From Dreissena polymorpha (lineage: Eukaryota > Mollusca > Bivalvia > Myida > Dreissenidae), in NCBI RefSeq assembly GCF_020536995.1, contig NC_068363.1:6675598-6739597 (forward strand): 64,000 bases of DNA, in the 5' to 3' direction. Below, one piece after another: positions 24,869 to 37,600 of this stretch. The translations under genes were made by a program, and so were the position numbers. The notes under the pieces are model-generated. The model searched no databases. It worked only from the letters and a program-made list of their open reading frames with translations, and was not told the origin of the DNA. Positions within the stretch are counted from its first letter, which is position 1. Every line of letters begins with the position of its first letter.

Positions 24869-25602
24869 TACTCTTAGTAACAAAGTTATACTTTAAGAGA
24901 CATAACTTTGGTAACAATATCTTCAGCACATATTCAAAACAATACAATCTTCAGGAACTTACAACACTTAATCTTTGAGTTTGGTACTCGGATGTGGGGT
25001 ACTTTTTGTTACTATATTTTAAATTTATTTCATTTTAACTTCCTGGCAGAACTTTCTGCAGAATAAATTTATAATTGTAACTCAACCCCATTAAATGAAC
25101 AATTGTAGTCTTCATTCTAAGCTAATCAAAGTACCATGTATTTTTTTACATATGCAACCGTTATTACAGACCATGTTCGACTAAAAACATCTGTAAAGTA
25201 ACACAAGCCTTTATGGTTTCGTGAGCAGACAGGGAAGCTGGTAAAAAGACTGCGTAACTGGGCAGGCTAATCTGGAGCTTGGCTGGACACATTTGGCATA
25301 TGACCCATTTTTGAATAATGTGGTCCAAACTATGTTTACATTCGAACACAGTAAATTTTGCTTGTAATCTGTGTTTGCTTGATGATAAACACTCAAAAAT
25401 CAATAATTATTTCTTGATTGTATTGCAGTTTTTTCACAAGAAATAAAAAAAGCATAGCAAAAAAATACTTAAAAATCAGCTGGATAAGATAAAGTGGAGC
25501 GAATAGACTCAGCATTATGAATCTCATAATGGGGTGATTGAAATCTGAATACAGCTGAATACCCAATTATGTAAATTAATAATAAAAATACCCTAAGCAT
25601 AG
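24869..25602. other. 3-prime flank of the BTB/HTH gene
   Basis: No gene or repeat recognised. On the minus strand an AATAAA lies at about 25028, a possible polyadenylation signal for the BTB/HTH gene, which would give a ~575-base 3-prime UTR. Confidence 0.3.
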
Positions 25603-28600
25603 TTAGGAAATTGGTGCTTCACTTTTAACATTTACAATTTTTATTTTTCCCCAGTCATTATTCTCGTCACCTTGAACTTCATCTATCTCAGTATCACCAT
25701 GGTGGCTGGGTGATGTCTCATCTGGTCCCAGGCTACCATGCATCGGAGAGGGCTCATATTCTGATGTCATCTCCAACAGGCGCCCTGTGGCACTGATAAC
25801 AATGTCATCCAGAGGTGGGCTGGCTCCTTTGAGGCTTTTCATAGATTGGATATCCTTTCCCTCCAATGCCTTACCATTGTTAGAGATGTCATCCAAACCT
25901 TTCATAGTTGTCTCAGTCATGGACTCAATCTGAGCTAGTTCATCTTCAGTGAGTCTGGCCACAATATTTTCTGGATGTTCAAAGCTATCAATCTCATCAA
26001 TGTCTTGAACTGCCCGCTCTTCCCTTGTCTGCTCTGGCAGCATAAAGGATATGTTCCGGGGTGCAGGCATCACTGGGGAGCCAGACTTCTCTCTGTCAGG
26101 GGTGCCAGAATGACCAGCAGCAGAGGTGGCAGCAGCAAGACGAACACTGGCCAGATACTGGAATCTCCAGCGATATAAACAGTCCAATGTCACCCCAGCC
26201 TTTTCAGCAACAACTTTCATGTTTGTTGTATCACTTTCCTTTACAAAGGCTAGTTTTTCCTCAACAGTGTACTTGCCCCTTTTTGGTTTCCCTTGTTCAA
26301 TACTTTCCTCAGCTTTGCGTTTACTTTCATTGACTGACTCTTGTGACTCATGTTTAGCCTTGATTACAGGGGCTGGCAGAGTTTTTTTCTTAGCAGCTAC
26401 ATTAGCAAGGCTGAGGACCTGGTCTTTATACAAGTCCCTCCACCTCTTCACATTAGACTGTGGAATATCAAACATCAAGGCAGCTTCCTTTGTACCTATT
26501 TTCAAAGCACTTTTAACAACATCAAACTTTTCTTGATCAGTATATTTTCTGACAACTTTCTTTGGTGGGGATATCACAGGATTATGTTTGCTGGCAACTG
26601 CTGGTATGAATGCTGAAGTTTTCACTGGTAGACCAGGTTCTCTCTTTATTTTCTCCGGAGGTATTATTTTCACAACTGTTTCAGACGCCACACTTACACC
26701 ATCTTGCGACACAGATCTTCGTTTTTCAGCCACTAATCTCTCAAGTGAGTCTCTCTCGCTGTCAACACTGGACTCACGTTCTTCTTTCACCCACATATAC
26801 AATGTGGAATATGGGACACCCGTTTTCTCTGATGCTAATTTCACACCAATAACTTTAGCTTCTGCAACAGCCTCCACCCTGGTTTCCTTGCTGTGGCGTT
26901 TGAACGTCTTCTCAGCACTGGACATTGAAGAGTCTTTTGGCACGCCTGTGGAAGAGACAGGACTAGATGAGACTGTTGCCGGGCTCTCTGTCCCATTGAC
27001 TGATGTCTTCATCCATTTCAGGAGCAATGGCAATGGTATTTTATGATGAGATGCAGTGGCAGATGTACCATTTATACTGGCCTCCTCTACTATTCTCCGC
27101 CTGGTTGCTATATCAAATTTTGCTGCTATTCGATCCAATTTCAGCTGCAGGACACTTGTAGGTTCAGGAGATGTGCTTGGTGATGGGTCTAAAGGTAGAC
27201 CAGGCGTATTCTCACTTGACGAGTCCAGATCTGTTTTAAGATCATAACCTTTCTGTTTCAGCTGTCGCCTCCAGTGGTAGATAACTTTTGGCAACAAGCC
27301 AGTCAGCTCAGCTGTCACCGTGCCAGTATTGACCTCAGCATGACGAGCTATCTTCAATTTGATTTCATCAGAAAATTCCAGATCACTATCACCTTTGTCC
27401 CTGAAGCGTACATTCTCTAGCTTGGAGCCTTGGGCAGACAGGAAGGCCTCTAGCCAGCTGGTGGAGGCGGTGAAGTTGGTGAAGGCTTCCTCAAACACCT
27501 TTCTGGCATAATCTATGACACGATTGGTAAGAACCACTCCAAGGGTTGCATTCTGCTCTAGCACCCAACTAAGAATTTTCTGCTCCAGTTCTTTCTTCAG
27601 TACTGAAGGCTTTCTGGCTTTGATGGTTATCTCCTCGCCTTGGTCTCGAAAGAATCTAATCCATTTGTCAATCACTTTCCTAGAAATTCCCAGTTTCAGT
27701 GACGCATGTGTGATCCCATGTTCTTCAGCTATGGTTACCATATTTCTCTTTTCTTCTGTGGTATAATTCTTTATCTTGTTCTTGGCATATTTCTTTTTTA
27801 TTTTATCACTTATTGCAGCTTTGAACTTTGGAATGGGAATCGCTTTTTCTCTCATCTGCTTTTTCCATGTGCTTATTGTACTAGCTGAAATGTTTCGCTT
27901 CTTTATAACATGTTCAGTCCCATATTTCTTTTCTTCTGACAATATTCGCAACTTTTCTTCCTCACTTTTAATCTTTTTTCTATTTTCAAAAACAACTTCC
28001 TTAAACTGATCTTCATACTTTCGAATAAAATCTGAAACCCAGTTGTAACTTGCCTTAAAGTTTGGCCTCGTTTCCTTGTACAATGATCGGGAACACAAGC
28101 TTATGTCCTCGTCTGAGACACTGCCTTTGGCTCTCTGGGTCTCCAGCACCATTCTGACTATGCGCGATTCAAACTCTGGCACAACTCCCCTTGAACTTCC
28201 TGCGTCCCCGACATCCAACGCCTCTTTGAACATCGCACCACCACCAGGCTTTTCAGCTTGATCAAGCTGTGCCTTCCATTGGTAAATAACGGACCCACTG
28301 ATCCCCAGTTTTCTGCCCACATGATGAGAACCAAGCCTCTTGGCTTCCTCCACAATAGCAATTTTGTCTTCCATAGAATACTCATTTCTGAACCTTGATT
28401 TGATAACCACATTCTTCAGTGCAGTGTGATTTCTCTGTTTGAACCGCGTCATCCAAGCCTGGGTGGCTGCAAAGTGTTTGGGTCCAGTGTGCAATGATTT
28501 GGCATATTGCTTAAAAAGGTCAAGGTACACACAGCCCTGTTTCTCCTGTTGTTCCTGCATCCACTGTACCAATTTCTTTTCTGTCTTGATGTCCATCATT

Positions 28601-31600
28601 TTGGGTGGAGCTATGATCACAGGTCGCTTCTGATTGGCCAACTTAACTAGAACGCTGCTCGATGTTTGACTGGTGGAAGGCGAGGTAAATGATGACTGTG
28701 AACTGTCAAGGTCAACCGTGTCATCAAGATCAACCCATGAGGTGTCACTGCTTTGTTTTCCTACAAATCTACCGTTGCTAGCCTCACCTAAACTGTGCCT
28801 GCTTTCTGAATAATTGTCCAAAAGAGAAATACTCAGAGACGGATCATAATCTCGAATTAACACTCCATCTTTTTCATTGTCGTCAGGAATGTACAATTTT
28901 TTCACATTTTCCAATTCAACACCTGCTAATTCATCCTTGTGACGTTTGATGAAATCTTTAATCCAGTTGTAACATGCCCTAAAATTAGGTCGTATTTCTT
29001 TGTACACAGACATTGTAATTCTTTGAATGTCGTCATTTGAGACGCTACCTTCCTTTTCTTGCTGTTTAAGTATAAGTTGAACAATCTTTTCTTCAAACTT
29101 TGGATTGTTTCCAACCAATTTTGACTGGAATTTAAGTTTATTTTCCAAACGATTCCTCCGCAAGAACTTTGTTATCCAAGCATTGGTTGCACCAAATTTC
29201 TCTTGTTCCCCTTTATACATGGACCTAGCATACCTTCGAAAATCATCTGTAAACACAAACCCATCTTTTTCATTCTTTTCCATCAACCATTCAACTAATT
29301 GTTTCTCTTCTTTCCTTGTAAAATGTTTTGCTTTTCCTATGATTATTGGCCTCTTTGTTTGAGCAATTTTATTCAGTTCAGAGCTCGCACCTGGAACTGC
29401 ATCAATATCTTCAGACCTTAAAACTTCACCTTCAAAATTCTCGATAACAATCATGGGGTCATTTGCACTATCGCTGTCCGTATGCGTGTGTTCCTGGTTG
29501 GCCGCGGACTGAGTGGTTTCCTTCAAATGACTACTGGTAATCTTTGAGACCTCCTGATTCTCAGCAAACAGGGCTTCCATGTTAGGAATGGTGTCGTCAG
29601 TACAAAGGATCTCCATGTCAATGTCTCCTGTTCCAAACTCTGCTTTTGGTGACGTTTCGAAGTCGACGTGCCGCAGAGCTTTCTTATTTCTCTTGACAAA
29701 ATCCATTACCCAGTTATAACTGGCCTTGAATTGAGGTCTGGTTTCTTTATAGACAGAGCGTGCTGCCATGCTAACAAACTTGTAACTCACACTCCCCTCA
29801 TCATCCATTTTGTTGTTTATCATTTGCATTATTCTGCGCTCCATCGCCGGAACAATACCCCGAGAACTTAACAAGCCTGGGTCTGCTCGTTTCTGGATTT
29901 TAGTCAAAGGTTTTTCTTTTGAAGCAAATCCCTGTAAGCTGTTGCTAGGCAGCCCATGTAAGCTGTTGCTAGGTACTGACATAGGACTGGAGTCAGTGTC
30001 AGCTGAAATCAGTCCTGAACGCTCAAGTTTCAGTCGCCACTGATTTATGAGACAATGTTCTATACCCGTCATCTTTGCAACATGAGCCACGCCAAACTTC
30101 TTGGATTCCTGGACAATCACTTTCTTTTCTTTCAAAGAATACTGGTTTCGGAACCGAGATGTGAACTTAACATGTTTCAAAGCTGCATGATTTCTTCTCA
30201 AAAACTTAATTCTCCATGCCTGAGTTGCTGCAAATTTCTTCTCTCCCTTGTACAAAGATTGAGCAAAGGTTTTGAATTGGTCCAGGAAAACATATCCATT
30301 TTTCTGCTGTTCGTCTACCAACCACTGAACAAGTCTCTTCTCTGTTTTCATGTCAAATGCTCGAGACTGGCCTACAATGATTGGCCTCTTGTGGAACACG
30401 TTTGTTAACTGGAAATCACCACCATCTGGATCATGATGGAACGATGTTGATGGATTATCAGTCTCATCATCAGGCATGAATACTTTCTTCACATTCTCAA
30501 TATTCAGCTCCTGCAGCTTTCCTTCATTGCGTTTCATGAAGTTCCTGATCCAGGCATACGAGGCCTTAAATGATGGTCTGGTTTCCTTGTAAACAGATTG
30601 TGCCAAGCGACTCATTTCCTCGTACGAGATACTGCCCTCCCTTTCATGCTCTTCATGAATGAGTTCTATGATCCTCTGCTCAAACTCTGGCACCACACCC
30701 CTGAACGCCTCAGATGAACTTTCAGAAGCCTGCGCATTAGCAAGAGGACGGAATTTAGTAACCTTCCAACCAAACTTTTTCAACTTTGTACCTTTCCAGA
30801 ATGTTTGATGCTTTGGAGCATTTTTTTCCATTTTGATTCTCCAGGCACAAATCAAAGCAGGGTCGATGCCAAGTGTCCTCCCAACATGACCAGTGCCCAG
30901 TCGTTTGGCCTCTTGAACTGCTGCCATTTTCTCCCCCTCTGTATAGTTATTTTTAAACTTGGATTTCCACTGCACGTCTTTCAGAGCCCTGTGACGTCTC
31001 AGGAACAGCGTCATCCAGCCTGAGGAGGCTGAAAAGTGTTTGGGACCTTTGTGTACAGATTTGGCATACTGTTTGAAATCGTCAGTGAAAACATAGCCAT
31101 CTTTGTTGAACCTCTCTAAAGCCCAGTCTACCAGATGCTTCTCTGTTTTCCTATCAAACACCACTGATGGCCCAACAATTATCGGTTTTCGTATCTGTTC
31201 CCCAGTCCCAGTCAGACCACCATCCTCTGTTCCAATGGCTTTAAGAGCCTGGTCAACCATGGCTGAAACCTGCTCCTTACTGATTTCACTGGAACTTGCA
31301 ACAGTTTCATCTTCTACAAAAACTTTACTGACATTTTCCAATTCAATTCCTAGCAGATCAATTTTCCTACGTTCCAAAAATGACTTTATCCACCCGTACG
31401 AAGCTTTAAATGTTGGTCTGGTTTCCTTATAAATGGACTGACTGATCGCACTTATGTCGTTGTAATTCACACTGCCTTCTTTCAGTTGCAGTTCCTTAAT
31501 TTCTTCCACAATTCTATCCTCAAATTCCGGCACGATGCCATGTGAAGCTTCCCCTCTAATACCATGACTTGTTGCTGTCTCAAGGCTGGTAAGTGTGTTA

Positions 31601-34600
31601 CCCTGGGAGATATCCAGCATGGAGTCATGCAGGGTGGTGGATGGACCCTCACTGCTTACAGATATGGACGCGGGCATCAGGTCATCTGTGTCCACACCCT
31701 CCAAAGTAAGAAGCCCCTTATCAGCCGACAGCTTCCAACAGTGGATAATCTTTTGATTAATGCCTGTTCTTTTGGAAGCGTATGTGACACCAAAGCGCTT
31801 AGCTAGAGCTACGGCAGTTTGCTTCTCGCCTGTGGTGTAGGTATTCTTATATTTGGAACAGAACTTCACATCCCTCAACACTCTGTTACGTCTTAGGAAC
31901 TTTTTCATCCAACACTGCGTAGCACCAAATGGTTTGGACCCTTTATACAGAGTTTTGGCGAAGTCTTTAAAATCATCAGTGAACACATAACCATCCCTTG
32001 CATTGCGCTCCAGCACCCACTGAACAATTCTACGTTCTGATTTCATATCAAAGCTTTTCGACTGCCCCACAATGATTGGCCTCTTGCCAAAGGGGGTCAC
32101 GACTGAGCCCTGTGTCCGTGGCCCCTCTGTCGCTGGCAGGTCCTCTTCTGTCTCATCCATCAGATAGGAGCTTGTCAAACCACCTGAATTATCACCAAAT
32201 AGACCACTGGTGTCCTCATCAATGAAGTCATTACCATTGTCATCTTCATCATCATCAGCCTTATTGGTAAAGTGACCAATGCCTGACAGCGCTTCATTGA
32301 CCATTCCCAGTTCAGACAAGTTTGCCTGTTCCAGGATCAGACCTCCACTGAGATTTCTTAGTTCACTCTGGTCATGCTCCTCTCCGTCCGTTAATTCCTG
32401 CTTAATACTCTGTCCCACAGGAAGGGCTGCCTCAGCACAAAGATTCATTTCAGTCTTGTCACCATGAACAAACTTGGTTTTCTGCAACACAGATAAATTG
32501 CGCTGAAGGAAGTTCCCAAGCCATGTTTTGGAGGCACAGAATTTCGGGTTTGTTTTCTGATGCACAGTGAGAGCATACTGTTTCATACTGTCAAGATCCA
32601 CACATCCATGGAACTCCTGCTGCTGCACAATCCAACGCACCAATGCCAAGTCAGCCTCGTGGTTCACCTGCTTCCCCCGTCCCTCTTTCTTTTGCAGTAC
32701 AGGATTCCTCAGTCCGAACAAAGTCATCCAGCTGAGTATATCCGGTAGGGGAATGTTCCGTGACTGGGACACATGTGTGGTGCCATAACGCTTGGCCTCC
32801 ACCGCTATTGCCTCCTTCTCAGCTAGTGTGTACTGCAGCCCAGAGTGTGGGGAGGAGTTATTTACGCCTTCTGTCTCTTCGTCACTCACCATGACGACCA
32901 CATCTGGCGTAATGTTGGCAGGAAGCTTCTGCAGGTTTACCCGGGGGCTCATCAGTTTCTCCAGCATGCTCAGTGAGCCCTGTCCAGGAACCTTCTTCAG
33001 CGCGGAAACCCGGCCTAAAATGGACGATAAAATAAATCATTTTAAGCATACGAGTTGAAACAAAAAATGATAGTTTGATAATAAGAGATTTCAATTAATG
33101 CGATAAACAGGAAATCATACAATTTTGACACAAATATATGAATTCCATCATAAAACGGGTGAGAATGGGAGCCATTATAACCCTTTACCACTCAGATATG
33201 CAGTTGACATGTTTGCAGTGCCTCGGAAAATCACAATAAATGTATGACCTTTCTTATTAGATTCAAGTTTTGAAGGCTTCATTTCCAACCTTAAGATATT
33301 GATGGGCATCAAAAAGCATAAAACTTGAACAGACAATAAGTTACTCGAAGGCTGTTCGTTTTTCACAGATATAGAGCTTTCACAATAAGTGCTTCATTTC
33401 CAACTATTGTATGAAGAATATTTGTTAAATAGTAAACTGATCAAATATTGAAAGTGTATAACAAAATATTAAGAATTAAACAAAAAAATGTTACAAACAC
33501 TGATGCCCCCATGACATATATCTGGATTATTTCGGATCACATGTATCTCCATATTAAAATCATGTAATTGCGAAAGTTTGAGCCCAATCAGCCGGATAAT
33601 TAAAGGTGTTAAACAAGCAAATTGTAAGGTGTCTATTTTTTTCAGTGGAAAAACATACTAAGGACCATATTATGCCAAAACTTTTCCAAGCCAATATTCC
33701 TGTCTTAAAATTCATCTACACATTAAGGTCAATCAACTGTGAAAGTTTGGGCCAGATTGAGCAAGCAGACCATGAGATGGAGGAGTTGAAACAACTGTTT
33801 GTGAGAACGGATGTTTATCATACCACCGCATTGATATCTGCTGGATATTATGTTGCCTGATATACTTTTTTATATCATTGTCAACAGGAAGTTCTTATAT
33901 CAGTTATGTGTGGAGGACAGTCATATTACTCGAAATCAACTATAAAGTAATCAGTTTAAAGCGGGTATATACAATATGTGTTTAATTGTAATATATTGAT
34001 AAAATGTTACAATAACACAAAATAGGCAAGAAAAATTATACATTAAAGCCGAATTTCATAAAATGCAGCAAAGACAAATTAGCGCCCCGAGCCGATAGTG
34101 ACGTACATATTTTCCTACAATAACCGAAGCATTCGTCTTTGTATTTGGATCGGAGATAGTGTTCGTGTGTCGTATGAATAGATATTGTTGCAGGAATTCA
34201 AATAAACCGTTAAACTAAGTTTAGATTCACATCGTACATGTATGGTATACATGTTGGCGAATTCGGCTGTACAGCCGTTTTCAATTTCAGAATTAAATAT
34301 CTGGCTTATTTCGCATTTTTCGACACATGTTCTTCTTAACTTTTATTTTAATTTATATTGAAATATGTATATAATAAGTTTTTTACACAGTTTATATAAA
34401 TTCATAAATATTTGACAAAATCGTATATACCCGCTTTAAGTAAAATCCAAATAGATTCAACAAAACAAACAATTTGATACCAAGATATAATATATTTTAA
34501 GCACAAAATGCAACCCAAGCAGCAAAAAACATTTTTTACAAATATTAAGCGGGTGTGCTCATTATTTTTTCATTGTTTCTTGAAAATCGGGAACTAAGAG

Positions 34601-37600
34601 TTATGATAAACAGAACAAGAGCACCGCATTACTGGTGCCACGCTCGGCTGCGAAAGCTTGTCAGGTTATTTTTTTATAGGTCACAGTGACCTTGACCTTT
34701 GACCTAGTGACCCAAAAATGGGTGTGGTGTGTAGAACTCATCAAGGTGCATCTTCATATGAAGTGTCAAAGTTGTAGGTGGAAGCACTTTGATGTTAGAG
34801 GAAAATGTTAAGGTTTTAGCACGGCGGACGCTGGACGACGAGCTGGCTATGACAATACCTCGGGTTTTCTCCGAAAACAAAAAAAATAACCGCTTGGCAA
34901 GCCTAGCCGTTATATTATTTTAAGCCTTGCCTGAGATATTACAAAAAGATCAGACAGTAACCTGTTATTCTCTATATACACAGGAATGAGCAATTCTTAA
35001 TTGCTACCAATTGGTGAGGTCATAAAAATTACCCACAAAAACAAATGAACGGTACTCTGAAAAAAGTGGGCTGAATGCATGTGTATAAAGAGGCTCATCA
35101 GATTCTAAACTTTCTGCTTTTTAAGACATTTTACTTTTAAAGGAAGTCTCTTTCAAACAAATCCAGTTCAGGCCAAAACTGTCGACACTGATTATCCTGT
35201 GCGGACTGCACAGGCAAAACTGGAACCACACACTACCCACATGCAGTAAGCCTATTTTTCAAAGAGGTCAGACCAAATTATGTACCTGCAGTTGCAGTCA
35301 TGCCATGTTGTGCATGATCAGAGGCAGTTTCAAATGCTGCCAAATGGGCGGGCTCTATTTTTACATTGACGACCCCGGATGACCCCAGGTCACTGCTGAA
35401 CCCTGAGCACGCAGAGTTACTCCTGCTGAGTTCCGACGCGCTGCTGAGACGATGCTCACGTCGACCTGGCCTTGACCCATTAAGGGAACTGTCTGCCTCA
35501 GTCTGGTTCACTGTCTGTAGGTTCAGGTTCTGTAACCATGACAACAGTCAGTGAATATTTTGCCCAAAATTACAGCCTTTTACATGCTATTTCCCAAAGG
35601 CAAATGGTATTGTATTTTCCAATAAAACTGACCAAAATGTCCCAAAAAGATGCCAACCATTTCAAATTCCGTTGCACTTTATTATATACATTTAAAAATG
35701 CATTTTAACATGCAATTCATATAAATAGTGTTCGATTTTTCCAATTTCATGGTTAATGGTGCTACATTTCCCAATAAAAAAGGCTTAGTCTGTAGAAACT
35801 AAATTTAAAACAAGAAATGTGTTGTCAGAAATTATGCGTCGCTTTGATTTTTAAAATATTTTTGTTGACCTTTGACCTTGAAGGATGACCTTGACCTTTC
35901 ACTACTCAAAATGGCAAAAAGTTGCCATCTACAATATTGCAAAAGTTATGGCAAATGTTAAAGTTTGATGCAAACAAACACTAAACAAACAAACAAACAC
36001 ACAAACCAACAGACAGGGCAAAAACAATATGTCCCCCACTAGAGTGGTGGGGGACATAAAAGCACTGACAGAGTTAGAATCAACATAAAATAACCAAATT
36101 CCTTGAATAGATATCCCCCATCAAATAAAGATTGTTTATGGATCAGTGCAAATCAATTAATATAGAGTAAAATGCACAGTGTAGATAAACAATTAATAGG
36201 TAATAATTAACTGTAGAGTAATTGCTTTTATGAATTGCAACTTCCCTCATTGACTCTTGTCTTTGGCACTTCTTCCCATTGATTTCTACACACTCATGAA
36301 GTTTCATGTTGAAATATTGTATCATATATGAGATATAGCCTAAAGTCTAGGATAAATATTAGTCATAACATTGAAATGTTCAAGAATTGTTTACTTTTTT
36401 AGTCAAACTTAGCATCTACCACTTGTATATACATTATTTTATGTCCAACACTTTCTTAGTGACATAATTATCAGTGTAAGTCCTATATACTCAAACAATG
36501 GACGCATATTTTTTTTGAGACTAAATCTGTTCTTCATCAAAAGTAAAATGGGTCAGTGAATTCATAGAATTGGGACCCTACCTGACTGTCTGGTGTTGTT
36601 GACCTCTGAATGAACTTCTGACAGATGTTGGTCAGTCTTTGGATGTCAAACAGTGAGGCCAGTCTCTCCATGTGAGCCACGATACGACTGGTCAAGTCCA
36701 GCTGACCTGCAACACACCGGCCACTACAGATGAAGCCTTGTTTAAACAATACATGTATAGCTGTGTTCTGTAAAAACTGGGCTTAACTCGTTCAGTGCTG
36801 GAACCGAATTTTGAAGGCCTTTGCAAACAGTTTGGATCCAGATGAGACGCCACAGAACGTGGTGTCTCATCAGGATCCAAACTGTTTGCTGTTTGGATAG
36901 TATTATTGAAAAATAATCTAAGAAAATGCTAATTTTAGAAATTCAGCAGACAACATTTTAGCAGACAACAAATTACCCAGCAGGCAAAGGGTTAATGCAT
37001 GTGCTAAAGTGTCGTCACAGATTAGCCTGTGAAGTCTGCTAAAGCTAATCATGTACAAACTTTTCGCCTTGACTGGATATTTGTTTTATCTAGAAGAGAC
37101 CTCCAGCAAACAAAATTTTCATAAAAGCGCAAAGTGTCATCCATGATAAGCAAGTTCAGACAAGTATGACAACTAGTTTAAACCCATTTTTCCCAGGACA
37201 AGATTCAGTTAAATCATCTGCAGATAATGATTTCCAATTGAATTTCCATTAATCAAAACTGCCTACTAATGTTACAAAATGAGCTTGTTTAAAGATCTTG
37301 GTAACGTTACTTTGTGGAAGATGTATGTAGTAACAAGAGATGTGTTTGTCAGAAACACAATGACCCCTACTGTGCCGCTTTGAAGCCATATATTTGACCT
37401 TTAAGGATGACCTTGACCTTTCACCTGCGCTCAAAATGTGCAGCTCCATGAGATACACATGCATGCCAAATATCAAGTTACTATCTTCAATCTATCAAGT
37501 TACTATCTTCAATATTTCAAAATATTTCGGACAGTTCAACTGCTATATGCCACCATACCGGGGGCATAAAAATAATGGCACAGAATTCAATGGCCATAAT

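Noticed and set aside
25975-32788. Many plus-strand open frames opposite the giant exon
   Set aside because: Antisense shadows of a long, strongly coding minus-strand exon.
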